Of a stretch of 11,778 nt of DNA, positions 1 to 6,643 are shown in pieces. Under the pieces are notes generated by a model. The model saw nothing but the letters and a program-made list of their open reading frames with translations. It was not told the origin of the DNA and did not search any database. Made by a program: the position numbers and the translations under genes. This DNA is from Gemmatimonas phototrophica (lineage in GTDB: Bacteria > Gemmatimonadota > Gemmatimonadetes > Gemmatimonadales > Gemmatimonadaceae), in the NCBI GenBank assembly GCA_945870175.1, contig CAMBRJ010000045.1:1-11778 (forward strand), written 5' to 3'. Positions within the stretch are counted from its first letter, which is position 1; each line of letters opens with the position of its first letter.

Positions 1-706
1 CATGTCCATGCAGCACACGCATGGCGGCGTTGGGAACGCGCGCGGACATATACGTGGCCTGCACGACCGATGGAATGAGGTGATCTTCGTCGGCGGCGAG
101 GAACAGCGTGGGCACGTGGATCTCTTTGAGTCGTCGACGCAGGTCGTAGTGCGTGAGAATCCGCAGCCGGTTGATGTAGCCTCGTCGCGTGGTGGCGCGG
201 GTGAGCAGGAGGAACCGGTTGATCTCGTCGCGATGCGTGTGCGAGGAGTGCAGGCGCGACGCCGTGAGGCGACGGGCGATGTTCATGGTGCCCCACGGGA
301 CGATGCTGGCGGCGGTGATGGCCGCGTACAGTTTCACCTTGGGCGTGATGCGCGAAAAGGAATTCAGGATCACCAGCGCCCGGATGCGTGCCGGATGCGC
401 GAGGGCGAAGCTCATGGCCAGTGCGCCTCCGAACGATTCGCCGACCACGATCGCCGGCGTGCCGTCGGGCACGGCATCGTCGAGGTGGCGGGCGATCTCG
501 GCCACCAAGGTGTCCATGCTGAACGCATCATCGCGCAGCCGGAAGGTGATGACGCGGAAACGGCGCGACAGTAGGCGCGCCTGTCGGTAAAAGAGCAGAC
601 CTGTGCCGTCGAGACCGGGGATATAGATCAGTGGTGGCCCTTCGCCCTGAACGTGACAATGTTCCGGGTGGTGCGACGCGGGGAAAATGTCCCCTCGGTC
701 GCTCAC
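1..706 (-). CDS. alpha/beta hydrolase (3' end outside the window)
   Basis: Serine hydrolase of the alpha/beta fold, probably an esterase, lipase or acyltransferase acting on lipid esters. The 235 visible residues begin VSDRGDIFPASHHPEH. They carry an oxyanion-type loop PGLDGTG (residues 30-36), the nucleophile elbow GESFGG with Ser91, and the acid-residue loop AADEDHLIP with Asp208. The last residues, LHGH, stand where the catalytic His loop is expected, so the C-terminus is cut by the window edge. The PGLDGTG followed by a Phe-Tyr-Arg-Gln stretch resembles the lysophospholipase/phytyl-ester-synthase-like branch (family knowledge, not tested). I chose GTG at 706-704 because it is preceded by GGAAAAG at a usable distance and begins just before the conserved region; the frame stays open further upstream without an ATG. 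It is divergent from the acyltransferase gene, with 47 bases between starts, so the two must share a very compact promoter region. Confidence 0.85.
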   Translation of the reverse strand, partial: MSDRGDIFPASHHPEHCHVQGEGPPLIYIPGLDGTGLLFYRQARLLSRRFRVITFRLRDDAFSMDTLVAEIARHLDDAVPDGTPAIVVGESFGGALAMSFALAHPARIRALVILNSFSRITPKVKLYAAITAASIVPWGTMNIARRLTASRLHSSHTHRDEINRFLLLTRATTRRGYINRLRILTHYDLRRRLKEIHVPTLFLAADEDHLIPSVVQATYMSARVPNAAMRVLHGH

Positions 707-753
707 CGCTGCTTTTCCGGCGTTCTCATGCGCAACGCTCTGCGAACTGATCA

Positions 754-1464
754 ATGACGGCGACCTCGCATCGTACCGCTCGGTTTCTGTGGGCTTCTGT
801 GTCGGTGGTGTTCGTGGAAGCGATCATCACGGGTCTCGCGCTCGCTCCTGCCGTGCTGTTCACACATTGGCAGTCCACTTGGCCCTTGTCCACGTGGATT
901 CGCCTGACGCTGGCCTCGCTGTGCTTTGCGCCGGTGTACTTGGTGTGCGCCTGCTCGTTGATGCTCTACTCCGCGCTCGCCACCCAGGCACTTGGATGGC
1001 GCACACCGGCCAATGTGGAGTTGCCGCTGCGCGACTTCAGCTGGCCGGTGCTGAACTGGGGGCGCTACTTGATGACCATTCATGTGGTTCGTGTGTTCGC
1101 CGGTCCCGCGTTCCGCTCGACGACGATCTGGAACTGGTACATGCGCCTGAACGGTGCGCGCCTTGGCCGTGATGTCTGGGTGAACAGTCTCGCTCTGATG
1201 GACCACAACCTGCTCGACTTCGCCGACGGCGTGATGATCGGCTCCGATGCGCATGTCTCGGGCCACGTGGTCGAACGCGGCCTCCTGAAAACAGCCCCCG
1301 TGCGACTTGGCCGCAACACCCTGATCGGCATCGGTAGCGTGGTCGGCATCGGCGTCGAGTCCGGCGACGGTGCGCAAGTGGGCGCGCTGTCCGTCGTGCC
1401 GAAATTCACCGTGCTCGAGGCCGGTGGCGTATACGTCGGCGTGCCGGTGGCGCGGCTGCACTGA
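754..1464 (+). CDS. membrane-anchored hexapeptide-repeat (LbH) acyltransferase
   Basis: Probable O- or N-acyltransferase that transfers acetyl or another acyl group to an envelope substrate; the acceptor is unknown. The 236-residue protein has two hydrophobic segments (about residues 11-37 and 51-75). After an amphipathic linker comes a left-handed beta-helix region, about residues 133-232, with imperfect hexapeptide rungs such as LGRDVWVN, IGSDAHVSG, LGRNTLIGIGSVVGIG and the closing YVGVPVARL. The layout (two helices, then rungs with a DHNLL-type turn at 150-154) recalls the C-terminal part of Pls/PosA-type peptide synthetases and WcaB/CysE-like transferases (established families; my placement is by eye). 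It is divergent from the alpha/beta hydrolase. The two may work on the same lipid or amide product, but that is inference. The start has no clear ribosome-binding site. The stop lies inside the left end of the first palindromic element. Confidence 0.75.
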   Translation: MTATSHRTARFLWASVSVVFVEAIITGLALAPAVLFTHWQSTWPLSTWIRLTLASLCFAPVYLVCACSLMLYSALATQALGWRTPANVELPLRDFSWPVLNWGRYLMTIHVVRVFAGPAFRSTTIWNWYMRLNGARLGRDVWVNSLALMDHNLLDFADGVMIGSDAHVSGHVVERGLLKTAPVRLGRNTLIGIGSVVGIGVESGDGAQVGALSVVPKFTVLEAGGVYVGVPVARLH

Positions 1465-1468
1465 CAGG

Positions 1469-1498
1469 CCGCAACCGCAACCGCAACCGCAACCGCAA
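1469..1498. repeat. CCGCAA hexanucleotide tandem repeat, 5 exact units
   Basis: Five perfect head-to-tail CCGCAA units, followed by CCGCC at the start of the palindrome core. They face the TTGCSG units at 1613-1654 on the other arm. The left array is homogeneous while the right array alternates TTGCCG and TTGCGG, so the two arms have expanded or drifted separately. The other element copies carry about one to four such units, so length changes by strand slippage are likely. Confidence 0.9.
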
Positions 1499-1612
1499 CC
1501 GCCAGAACACGGAGATCACGGATCACTCGGAAAAAACACAGATAAGCCAAAAGCGTCGTTCATCTTATCCGTGTTGGTTCTGTGAAGATCCGTGGTCTCC
1601 GTGTTCTGGCGG

Positions 1613-1654
1613 TTGCCGTTGCGGTTGCCGTTGCGGTAGCTGTTGCCGTTGCGG
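1613..1654. repeat. TTGCSG hexanucleotide tandem repeat, 7 units
   Basis: Seven consecutive hexamers: TTGCCG, TTGCGG, TTGCCG, TTGCGG, TAGCTG, TTGCCG, TTGCGG. They lie outside the right arm of palindromic element 1 and are the inverted counterpart of the CCGCAA array at 1469-1498. The two-step alternation suggests that a 12-base unit was itself duplicated. Confidence 0.9.
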
Positions 1655-1685
1655 CTCAGCCGTTCCCGTCTGGCACACTTCGCGC

Positions 1686-1707
1686 CTGTCAGTCAAATTC
1701 CTGACAG
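1686..1707. promoter_or_regulatory. inverted repeat CTGTCAG-N8-CTGACAG upstream of yedI
   Basis: Perfect 7-base arms (1686-1692 and 1701-1707) are separated by eight AT-rich bases, tcaaattc. The site ends 33 bases before the yedI start. Size and symmetry fit an operator for a dimeric repressor or activator. It could also be a short hairpin in the yedI leader. A third CTGACAG at 1461-1467 pairs with the same left arm and frames the palindromic element, so part of the symmetry may belong to that element. Confidence 0.35.
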
Positions 1708-1740
1708 CGTTGCACACCCCGCCCCCTCGAATCCGGACCC

Positions 1741-2658
1741 ATGGCTGCTTCCAGTCTGCTCGCCCTGATCGATGACATCTCGACGCTGCTCGATGACGTC
1801 GCGGTGCTCACCAAGGTGGCGGCGACGAAAACGACTGGAGTGATGGGCGATGACCTCGCGCTGAATGCCGAGCAGGTGTCAGGCGTGAACGTGGAGCGTG
1901 AGCTGCCGGTCGTGTGGGCCGTGGCGAAGGGCTCGTTCGTCAACAAGCTTATCCTGGTGCCGGCGGCGCTGCTGATCAGCGCCTTCCTGCCCGTGGCGAT
2001 CATGCCGCTGATGATGATCGGCGGCGTGTTCCTCTGCTTCGAAGGCGTCGAGAAGCTCGCACACAAGTACCTGCATCGGGACGACCAACTGCAGCCGGGT
2101 GAACTGCTGAGGGCCGTGGCCGATCCGACCGTGGATTTGGTCGCCTTCGAGCAGGACAAGGTGAAGGGCGCGGTACGTACCGACTTCGTGCTGTCGGCGG
2201 AGATCGTGGTGATCACGCTCGGCACCATGGCCACCGCGCCGCTCATGCAGCAGGTGGTCGCGCTCAGTGCCGTCGCCATCGGCGCCACGGTGCTCGTGTA
2301 CGGGCTGGTGGCGGGCATCGTGAAGCTCGATGACCTTGGGCTCGCGCTGCACCGACAGAAAGACGCGACGGCCCGTGCGATGGGCGCGTTCATTCTGCGC
2401 GCGGCGCCGCTGCTCATGAAGAGCCTCTCCGTGCTCGGCACGGCGGCCATGTTCACTGTCGGTGGCAGCATCATTGCCCACGGCGTGCCGGCGATTGAGC
2501 ACTTCGTGGAAAGCGTGGGTCACTCGCTCCTCGAACGCAGTGCCGTACTCGCGTTCATCGCCACCACCGTCATCGACGCCCTGGTGGGCATCGTGTGCGG
2601 TGCCATTGCCGTGATGCTGTTCACACTCGGCAAGACGCTGATCGGCAAGGGCAAGTAG
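1741..2658 (+). CDS. yedI: DUF808 family inner-membrane protein YedI
   Basis: Integral membrane protein of 305 residues matching the DUF808/YedI family over its full length. Recognisable features are the N-terminal LALIDDISTLLDDVAVLTKV, the GDDLALNAEQVSGV segment (about 37-50), the ELPVVWAVAKGSFVNK block, and a FEGVEKLAHKYLH loop rich in charged residues. About five to six hydrophobic segments follow (roughly 70-95, 150-170, 175-198, 225-250 and 275-300), with a basic C-terminus GKGK. The biochemical function is unknown; a transport or envelope role has been guessed for the family. The ATG at 1741 gives the canonical family N-terminus (MAASSLLALIDD) but has no clear Shine-Dalgarno sequence. 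The gene lies between palindromic element 1 and a 20-base palindrome and looks monocistronic. A symmetrical operator-like site lies upstream at 1686-1707. Confidence 0.93.
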   Translation: MAASSLLALIDDISTLLDDVAVLTKVAATKTTGVMGDDLALNAEQVSGVNVERELPVVWAVAKGSFVNKLILVPAALLISAFLPVAIMPLMMIGGVFLCFEGVEKLAHKYLHRDDQLQPGELLRAVADPTVDLVAFEQDKVKGAVRTDFVLSAEIVVITLGTMATAPLMQQVVALSAVAIGATVLVYGLVAGIVKLDDLGLALHRQKDATARAMGAFILRAAPLLMKSLSVLGTAAMFTVGGSIIAHGVPAIEHFVESVGHSLLERSAVLAFIATTVIDALVGIVCGAIAVMLFTLGKTLIGKGK

Positions 2659-2671
2659 CGCCGAACGACAC

Positions 2672-2691
2672 GCGGTGGCACGTGCCACCGC
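2672..2691. terminator. 20-base perfect palindrome between convergent genes
   Basis: GCGGTGGCAC followed directly by its reverse complement. It starts 13 bases after the yedI stop and ends 19 bases before the stop of the convergent small gene. The position suits a bidirectional terminator or transcription block. It has no T-run on either side, so Rho-independent termination of the classic kind is doubtful, and it could equally be a protein-binding site. Confidence 0.45.
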
Positions 2692-2710
2692 ATGCAACTC
2701 TCCCTCCTGC

Positions 2711-2878
2711 TCAGCCTCGCGCGGGCTTGGGGGTCGTGGGAGGGAGGGGCTCGTCGCGATCCACCGCCCCCCAGTCGCGTTTCGGCGCGCCGCGCTTCGG
2801 TCCTTCACGCGGCGCCTCCTTGGTGACCGGCTTGGCTGGAATCCGCTTGCGTCCCTTCCCACCCTTGCCGCCTTTCAT
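2711..2878 (-). CDS. small Lys/Arg/Pro-rich basic protein, 55 aa
   Basis: I do not recognise this gene. The reading frame from ATG (2878-2876) to TGA (2713-2711) gives a 55-residue peptide that starts MKGGKGGKGRKRIPAKP and is rich in Lys, Arg, Gly and Pro, with a more acidic Trp-containing stretch RDWGAVDRDEP near residues 34-44. An in-frame TAG lies two codons upstream, so the ATG is the first possible ATG start. Third positions are GC-rich and Lys is mainly AAG, as in neighbouring genes. The composition suggests a disordered nucleic-acid- or ribosome-binding peptide; this is inference. It fills most of a 409-base gap, is convergent with yedI, and shares with it the palindrome at 2672-2691. 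The alternative is that it is a chance ORF in GC-rich spacer. Confidence 0.55.
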   Translation of the reverse strand: MKGGKGGKGRKRIPAKPVTKEAPREGPKRGAPKRDWGAVDRDEPLPPTTPKPARG

Positions 2879-3067
2879 CGGCTACGACTTCGCGATGATG
2901 CGGTCCGTGATCGTGGTGGCATACGCGTCGCCATGGTTAGCGCGAAGCAGAACGTACGAAGCGGGCGCATGAGCGAATCCGGCCGGAGAGTGAGTGTGCG
3001 TACTTGAAGAATTCTAGCGGTCCCCGGTTCATTGTCCGGGCCGGTCCCGTGCGCTTTCTTTGCGAGC
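2879..3067. other. divergent intergenic region, no clear gene
   Basis: Spacer between the small minus-strand gene and the acyltransferase gene. It must hold promoters for both directions, but I see no convincing -35/-10 pair. TTGAAG at 3004-3009 is a possible -35. A short hairpin CCCGG-ttcattgt-CCGGG lies just downstream. An in-frame TTG at 3032 could lengthen the following gene by 12 residues. Confidence 0.4.
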
Positions 3068-4495
3068 ATGGTGCCCGCGCCGCTCCCGTCGTTTGACCCA
3101 GACCAATTCAGCGTGCTTCGCGCCTTCCTGCGATGGTCGGCGCGCCGAGCGTTGCGATGGTTCTATCGGGAGACGGTGGTGGTGCAGGTGGGGGTGGTCC
3201 CGGACACGGGGCCGGTGCTGTTCATCGGCAACCACCCGAACGACCTGCCCGACGTGTTGCTGGGGCTTGAGGCCTGCCCGCGGCATGTGCGCTACTTGGC
3301 CACGATCGCCGCCGGTGCCGGCGGCGCGGCCGGCAAGGGCTACGAGGCCATGGGGGTCATCCCGGTCACCCGCGTGCGCGATGCCCGGAAAATGCGGGCG
3401 ATGGGCGTCGACATGGCCGCCGTGAACGCCGAAGCGGGACGCCGGATGGCGCAGGCGTTTTCCCTAGGGCACGTGGTGGGGGTCTTTCCGCAGGGCGGTG
3501 TGCACGACCATCCGCAAATCGGGAGATTGAGGACAGGTGTAGCGATGATGGCGCTTGAGGCTATTGATAATGGCTCGGTATTCGACGTGACGGTGGTGCC
3601 GTTCGGGATCCAGTACGAGGCCCCACGCACCGGTGGATCCGATGCCATGGCCGTCGTCGGGCGTGGCTGGTCGCTGCGGGGGTGGCGTACGGAACGGCTG
3701 GCTCAGGGGCTCGAGGCTGGGGTGTCGGCCCTTACCGATCAGCTGCGCACCACGCTGCTGGGCGTGACACGGAACGCGCCCGACTGGGAATCGCGCGCCG
3801 AGTGCGACGAACTCGTGGCGGCGGTGGCCGCCGTGCAGCCGCCCGCCACCACCGCGTCGCAGGCGCCGCTGCTGGAGCGGGCCGCCCGCCTGGTGCCGTT
3901 GGCCGAAGCGCTGGTGGCGAGCCGCCGCTCCGACGCGGCCACGCCGCACGCCAGTCGCCTGCATTCGTTCGTCTCCGAACTCTCGCACCTCGTCCACGAC
4001 GCCGGCGGCCTCCGCACCTCGGCCCGCGACCACGCCCGGGTGCTGCAGGGCGCCGGCCTCGCCGCCGAAACTCGTCTTACGCCGCTCTGGGCGTTGCTGC
4101 TCATGACGCCGGCGGCGCTGATCGGGTGGCTCACCCACGGGCCGATCTTCTGGGTCGTGTGGCGTGTGGCGCACCGGTTCGCGAAGGCCCGTTCCGACGT
4201 GGTCGCCCGGGCGTTCGTGCCGGGACTGCAAGTGGTGGCCGCGTGGTACGTGCTGCTGGCCGTGGTGGCCCTCGCGACGCTGCTGCTCACTGGCGAGGCC
4301 ACCTGGCTCACCGTCGTGGTGGTGCTGCTGCTGGTGACGCAGCTCCCCACGGCGGCCGATGTGGCCGTGGCCTGGCGGGACGGCTGGCGCGGACGCGCGC
4401 TCGTGTGGCGGGTGCAGCGCTGGCCGGCGGCTCGACGGGCGGAGATCGTACGCGTGACGGAGGCCCTGCGCAGCGAGTGGCGCGCGGGCTCGTGA
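3068..4495 (+). CDS. PlsC-like glycerolipid acyltransferase with C-terminal membrane segments
   Basis: Likely transfers an acyl chain to glycerol-3-phosphate, lysophosphatidate or a related acceptor at the inner membrane. Of 475 residues, the N-terminal half is the PlsC/GPAT domain. Motif I is GNHPNDLPD (54-62), the H-x5-D form used by the SCT1/GPT2-like branch. A central GYEAMGVIPVTRVRDARK block (91-108) matches motif II, FPQGGVHD (140-147) is motif III, and VTVVPFGIQYE (174-184) is motif IV. Hydrophobic segments follow at about 337-366 and 385-428, then a basic tail. Motif III normally reads FPEGxSHD, so here Glu is replaced by Gln142 and Ser by Val145. That may alter acceptor binding or activity. 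I prefer ATG 3068; TTG 3032 is the in-frame alternative. Codons 150-171 are unusually AT-rich (AGA, TTG, AGG, GTA, AAT). The gene stands alone on the plus strand, 57 bases before the ABC-F leader ORF. Confidence 0.85.
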   Translation: MVPAPLPSFDPDQFSVLRAFLRWSARRALRWFYRETVVVQVGVVPDTGPVLFIGNHPNDLPDVLLGLEACPRHVRYLATIAAGAGGAAGKGYEAMGVIPVTRVRDARKMRAMGVDMAAVNAEAGRRMAQAFSLGHVVGVFPQGGVHDHPQIGRLRTGVAMMALEAIDNGSVFDVTVVPFGIQYEAPRTGGSDAMAVVGRGWSLRGWRTERLAQGLEAGVSALTDQLRTTLLGVTRNAPDWESRAECDELVAAVAAVQPPATTASQAPLLERAARLVPLAEALVASRRSDAATPHASRLHSFVSELSHLVHDAGGLRTSARDHARVLQGAGLAAETRLTPLWALLLMTPAALIGWLTHGPIFWVVWRVAHRFAKARSDVVARAFVPGLQVVAAWYVLLAVVALATLLLTGEATWLTVVVVLLLVTQLPTAADVAVAWRDGWRGRALVWRVQRWPAARRAEIVRVTEALRSEWRAGS

Positions 4496-4517
4496 GCGCG
4501 ATGTGAGCGGGGTGACA

Positions 4518-4538
4518 GGAGCGTTATCGGCCGGCTCC
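4518..4538. terminator. weak hairpin between the acyltransferase and ABC-F genes
   Basis: GGAGC (4518-4522) and GCTCC (4534-4538) can pair around an 11-base loop. It lies 22 bases after the acyltransferase stop. No T-run follows, so it is only a weak terminator candidate. Its position 14 bases before the leader ORF also allows a role in the ABC-F 5' region. Confidence 0.2.
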
Positions 4539-4552
4539 CATTACTCTCACAC

Positions 4553-4591
4553 ATGACCGTTTTTGCACATCTCTTGCAGGCGCAGGCATGA
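4553..4591 (+). CDS. candidate 12-codon leader ORF overlapping the ABC-F start
   Basis: ATG 4553 opens a short frame encoding MTVFAHLLQAQA. Its TGA (4589-4591) shares bases with the ABC-F ATG (4588-4590), giving an ATGA overlap typical of translational coupling. The ABC-F start itself has only a weak AGG-containing upstream sequence, so re-initiation by ribosomes finishing this leader is plausible. Several antibiotic-resistance ABC-F genes are controlled by ribosome-stalling leader peptides (established for msrD-type systems), which makes the position notable. No strong ribosome-binding site precedes ATG 4553, and a 12-codon ORF can occur by chance. Confidence 0.3.
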   Translation: MTVFAHLLQAQA

Positions 4592-6642
4592 CCCTTATCT
4601 CGATCGGCAACGCGCGGGTGGATTTCGGCGCGTCCGAGATCTTTCGCGACATTTCCCTGACCGTCGGTTCCGGCGACCGCTGGGCCGTGGTCGGCCGCAA
4701 TGGCACGGGAAAAACCACGCTGGTCCGCCTGATCACCGGCGACCTGACGCCCACCAGTGGGGCCGTGGCGCGCATGCCCGGGCTCCGCGTGGCGCTCATG
4801 GACCAGCACCGCCGCTTCCCCGACGGCATGACGCTCTGGGAGATCGTGGCCGACGCCTTCGGTGATCTGCGCGCGCTCGAGGCGTCGTTGGCCACGCAGG
4901 CGGCCAATCTCGAGCATGATCACGGCGAAGAGGCGATGGAAAAGTACGGCCGCGACCTCGAACGCTTTGAACGCGACGGCGGCTACCAGATGGCCGCCAA
5001 GGTCGATGCCGTGCTGATGGGCGTCGGGTTCGATCCGGAAGCCGCCAAGGCCACCAGTATCGGCACGCTGAGCGGTGGTGAACGGGGACGCGTGGCGTTG
5101 GCGCGTCAGCTGGCCACGCCAGCGGAAATCCTGTTGCTCGACGAACCGACCAACCACCTCGATCTCGAAACGACGGCGTGGCTCGAGCAGTATCTGCGCG
5201 ACACCGACCGCACCGTCATCTGCATCAGCCACGACCGCGCCTTCCTCGCGGTGATGGCCAATCACGTGCTGCACTTCGAGGGCGGCACCGCGTTCTCCTA
5301 CGAAGGCAGCTACGAGTCGTTCCTCGTTCAGCGCGAAGAGAAACGGCTCACGCTCCAGCGTCAGTTCGACAACCAGCAAACGAAGATCGCGTCGGAGTCG
5401 GACTACATCGCGCGCAACCTGGCCGGTCAAAACACCAGGCAAGCCAAGGGTCGTCGCAAGTTGCTGGCGCGCATGCCGCGTCTGTCCGCGCCCATCGGCG
5501 GTGACGGCGTGATGGCGCTGCGCTTGTCGGCGGGCGATCGCAGCGGCGATCGCGTCATCGAAGCCGAACACGTAACCGTGGCGGTGGAAACGCCGACGGG
5601 CACGCGCGAACTCTTGCGCGATGTGAACGTCGTGCTCGAGCGCAATGAAGTGGTCGCGCTGGTGGGTCCGAACGGCGCCGGCAAGAGCACGCTCATCAAA
5701 GCACTGGTCGAAGAGCATCCGGTGCATGCGGGTCGCGTGAAAATGGGGCCCAGCACCACGGTGGCGTACTACCGTCAGGACGTCGGGCACTTGCCGCTCG
5801 ACAGCACGATCTACGAAGCGATCGCCACGCAGCGTCCGCTCTGGGAGCGTCGCCAGGTGCAGGGTCACTTGGGTCGCTTCGGATTCAGCGGCGACGAAGT
5901 CCAGCGCACCGTGGGCACGTTGTCGGGTGGTGAGCGGGCGCGCGTGGCGCTGGCGCTGCTCACGCTGTCCACCAACAACCTGCTCATTCTCGACGAGCCC
6001 ACCAATCACCTCGACGTGGAAAGCATCGAAGCGCTTGAGGATGCAATCGAGGCGTACGAGGGCAGCTGTCTCATCGTGAGCCACGATCGCGCGGTGCTGC
6101 GAGGTCTCGCCACGCAGGTGTGGGAAGTGAAGGATCAGAAGCTGATCGTCTTCCCCGGCAGTTTCGTGGAGTGGGAAGCGCTGCGGGCCGAGAACAAGCT
6201 CAAGGCGGACAAGGACGCGCGTGAGATTTCGCAGCGCGAGTCGGAGAAGAACGCGAAGGTGCGCGATCGCGAACGCGAGCTGCAGCGGGAGCGTGAACGG
6301 GCCGACAAGGCCAAGGGACCGGCGTACGACAAGTCGCAGGGGAAGGGTGGCCACGCCGGTGGTCACGGCAAGACGGCGGCCCCGACGTCGAACGACACGC
6401 GCAAGGCACAGCGGGCGGCCGACAAGGCGCTCGGCGACGCCGAGCTGCGAGTGTCGATGCTGGAAGCGAAGATTGCGGGCGTCACCGACGAACTCGATGA
6501 TGCCACGCTGTACGACACGCCGGCCGGTGTGCAGAAGGCGGCCGCGTTGGGGAAGGCACTCGACGACACGCGCGATGCGCTCGACGACGCGGTGCATGAC
6601 TGGACCGCGGCGGCGGAGCGGGTGCAGCAGCTGAAATCGTAA
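4588..6642 (+). CDS. ABC-F family ATPase (Uup/EttA/YdiF-like), ribosome-associated
   Basis: Cytosolic ATPase of 684 residues with two ABC domains and no membrane segment. ABC-F proteins bind the ribosomal E site and help with stalled translation, ribosome assembly or drug protection. Domain 1 has Walker A GRNGTGKT (36-43), signature LSGGE (161-165) and Walker B ILLLDE with PTNHLD (181-192). Domain 2 has Walker A GPNGAGKS (360-367), signature LSGGE (445-449) and Walker B LLILDEPTNHLD (465-476). The interdomain linker, about 240-310, is charged and contains the P-site tRNA-interaction region. The C-terminal part (535-684) is two charged helical stretches, a likely coiled coil as in Uup, separated by a Gly/His/Lys-rich spacer near 577-597. 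The length and tail favour a Uup/YdiF-like member over EttA. The start at 4588 overlaps a short leader ORF. Palindromic element 2 begins within 10 bases of the stop. Confidence 0.95.
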   Translation: MTLISIGNARVDFGASEIFRDISLTVGSGDRWAVVGRNGTGKTTLVRLITGDLTPTSGAVARMPGLRVALMDQHRRFPDGMTLWEIVADAFGDLRALEASLATQAANLEHDHGEEAMEKYGRDLERFERDGGYQMAAKVDAVLMGVGFDPEAAKATSIGTLSGGERGRVALARQLATPAEILLLDEPTNHLDLETTAWLEQYLRDTDRTVICISHDRAFLAVMANHVLHFEGGTAFSYEGSYESFLVQREEKRLTLQRQFDNQQTKIASESDYIARNLAGQNTRQAKGRRKLLARMPRLSAPIGGDGVMALRLSAGDRSGDRVIEAEHVTVAVETPTGTRELLRDVNVVLERNEVVALVGPNGAGKSTLIKALVEEHPVHAGRVKMGPSTTVAYYRQDVGHLPLDSTIYEAIATQRPLWERRQVQGHLGRFGFSGDEVQRTVGTLSGGERARVALALLTLSTNNLLILDEPTNHLDVESIEALEDAIEAYEGSCLIVSHDRAVLRGLATQVWEVKDQKLIVFPGSFVEWEALRAENKLKADKDAREISQRESEKNAKVRDRERELQRERERADKAKGPAYDKSQGKGGHAGGHGKTAAPTSNDTRKAQRAADKALGDAELRVSMLEAKIAGVTDELDDATLYDTPAGVQKAAALGKALDDTRDALDDAVHDWTAAAERVQQLKS

Positions 6643-6643
6643 A

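Larger units (their letters stand above)
1468..1656. repeat. large palindromic element, copy 1, with hexanucleotide arms
   Basis: Imperfect palindrome. The core, 1501-1610, begins GCCAGAACACGGA and ends with its reverse complement. The inner arms read aacacaGATAAG (left) and the complement of aacacgGATAAG (right), around a loop at about 1547-1563. Outside the core, five exact CCGCAA units (1469-1498) face seven TTGCSG-type units (1613-1654; one unit reads TAGCTG), so the pairing extends to almost 80 bases per arm. It lies 36 bases after the acyltransferase stop. It is the same family as the elements at 6644-6775 and 11631-11766. If transcribed it would fold into a very long hairpin, so it could end or stabilise the upstream mRNA; this is inference. 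Confidence 0.9.

Noticed and set aside
2..590. Two plus-strand open frames at the left edge
   Set aside because: They are shadows of the minus-strand alpha/beta hydrolase, which has clear catalytic motifs in its own frame.
1080..1550. Short proteins with TDCTDCTEP- or FRVIRDLRVLAV-like sequences arising from the repeats
   Set aside because: These are translations of the palindromic elements. Such phrases are a recurrent annotation artefact of this repeat type, not genes.
1465..1740. Insertion sequence around element 1
   Set aside because: No transposase fragment and no clear target-site duplication is visible; only the palindrome, hexamers and short inverted repeats are present.
3032..3067. 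TTG start adding 12 residues to the PlsC-like protein
   Set aside because: There is no ribosome-binding site and a near-by ATG gives a normal N-terminus. It remains possible but is less likely.
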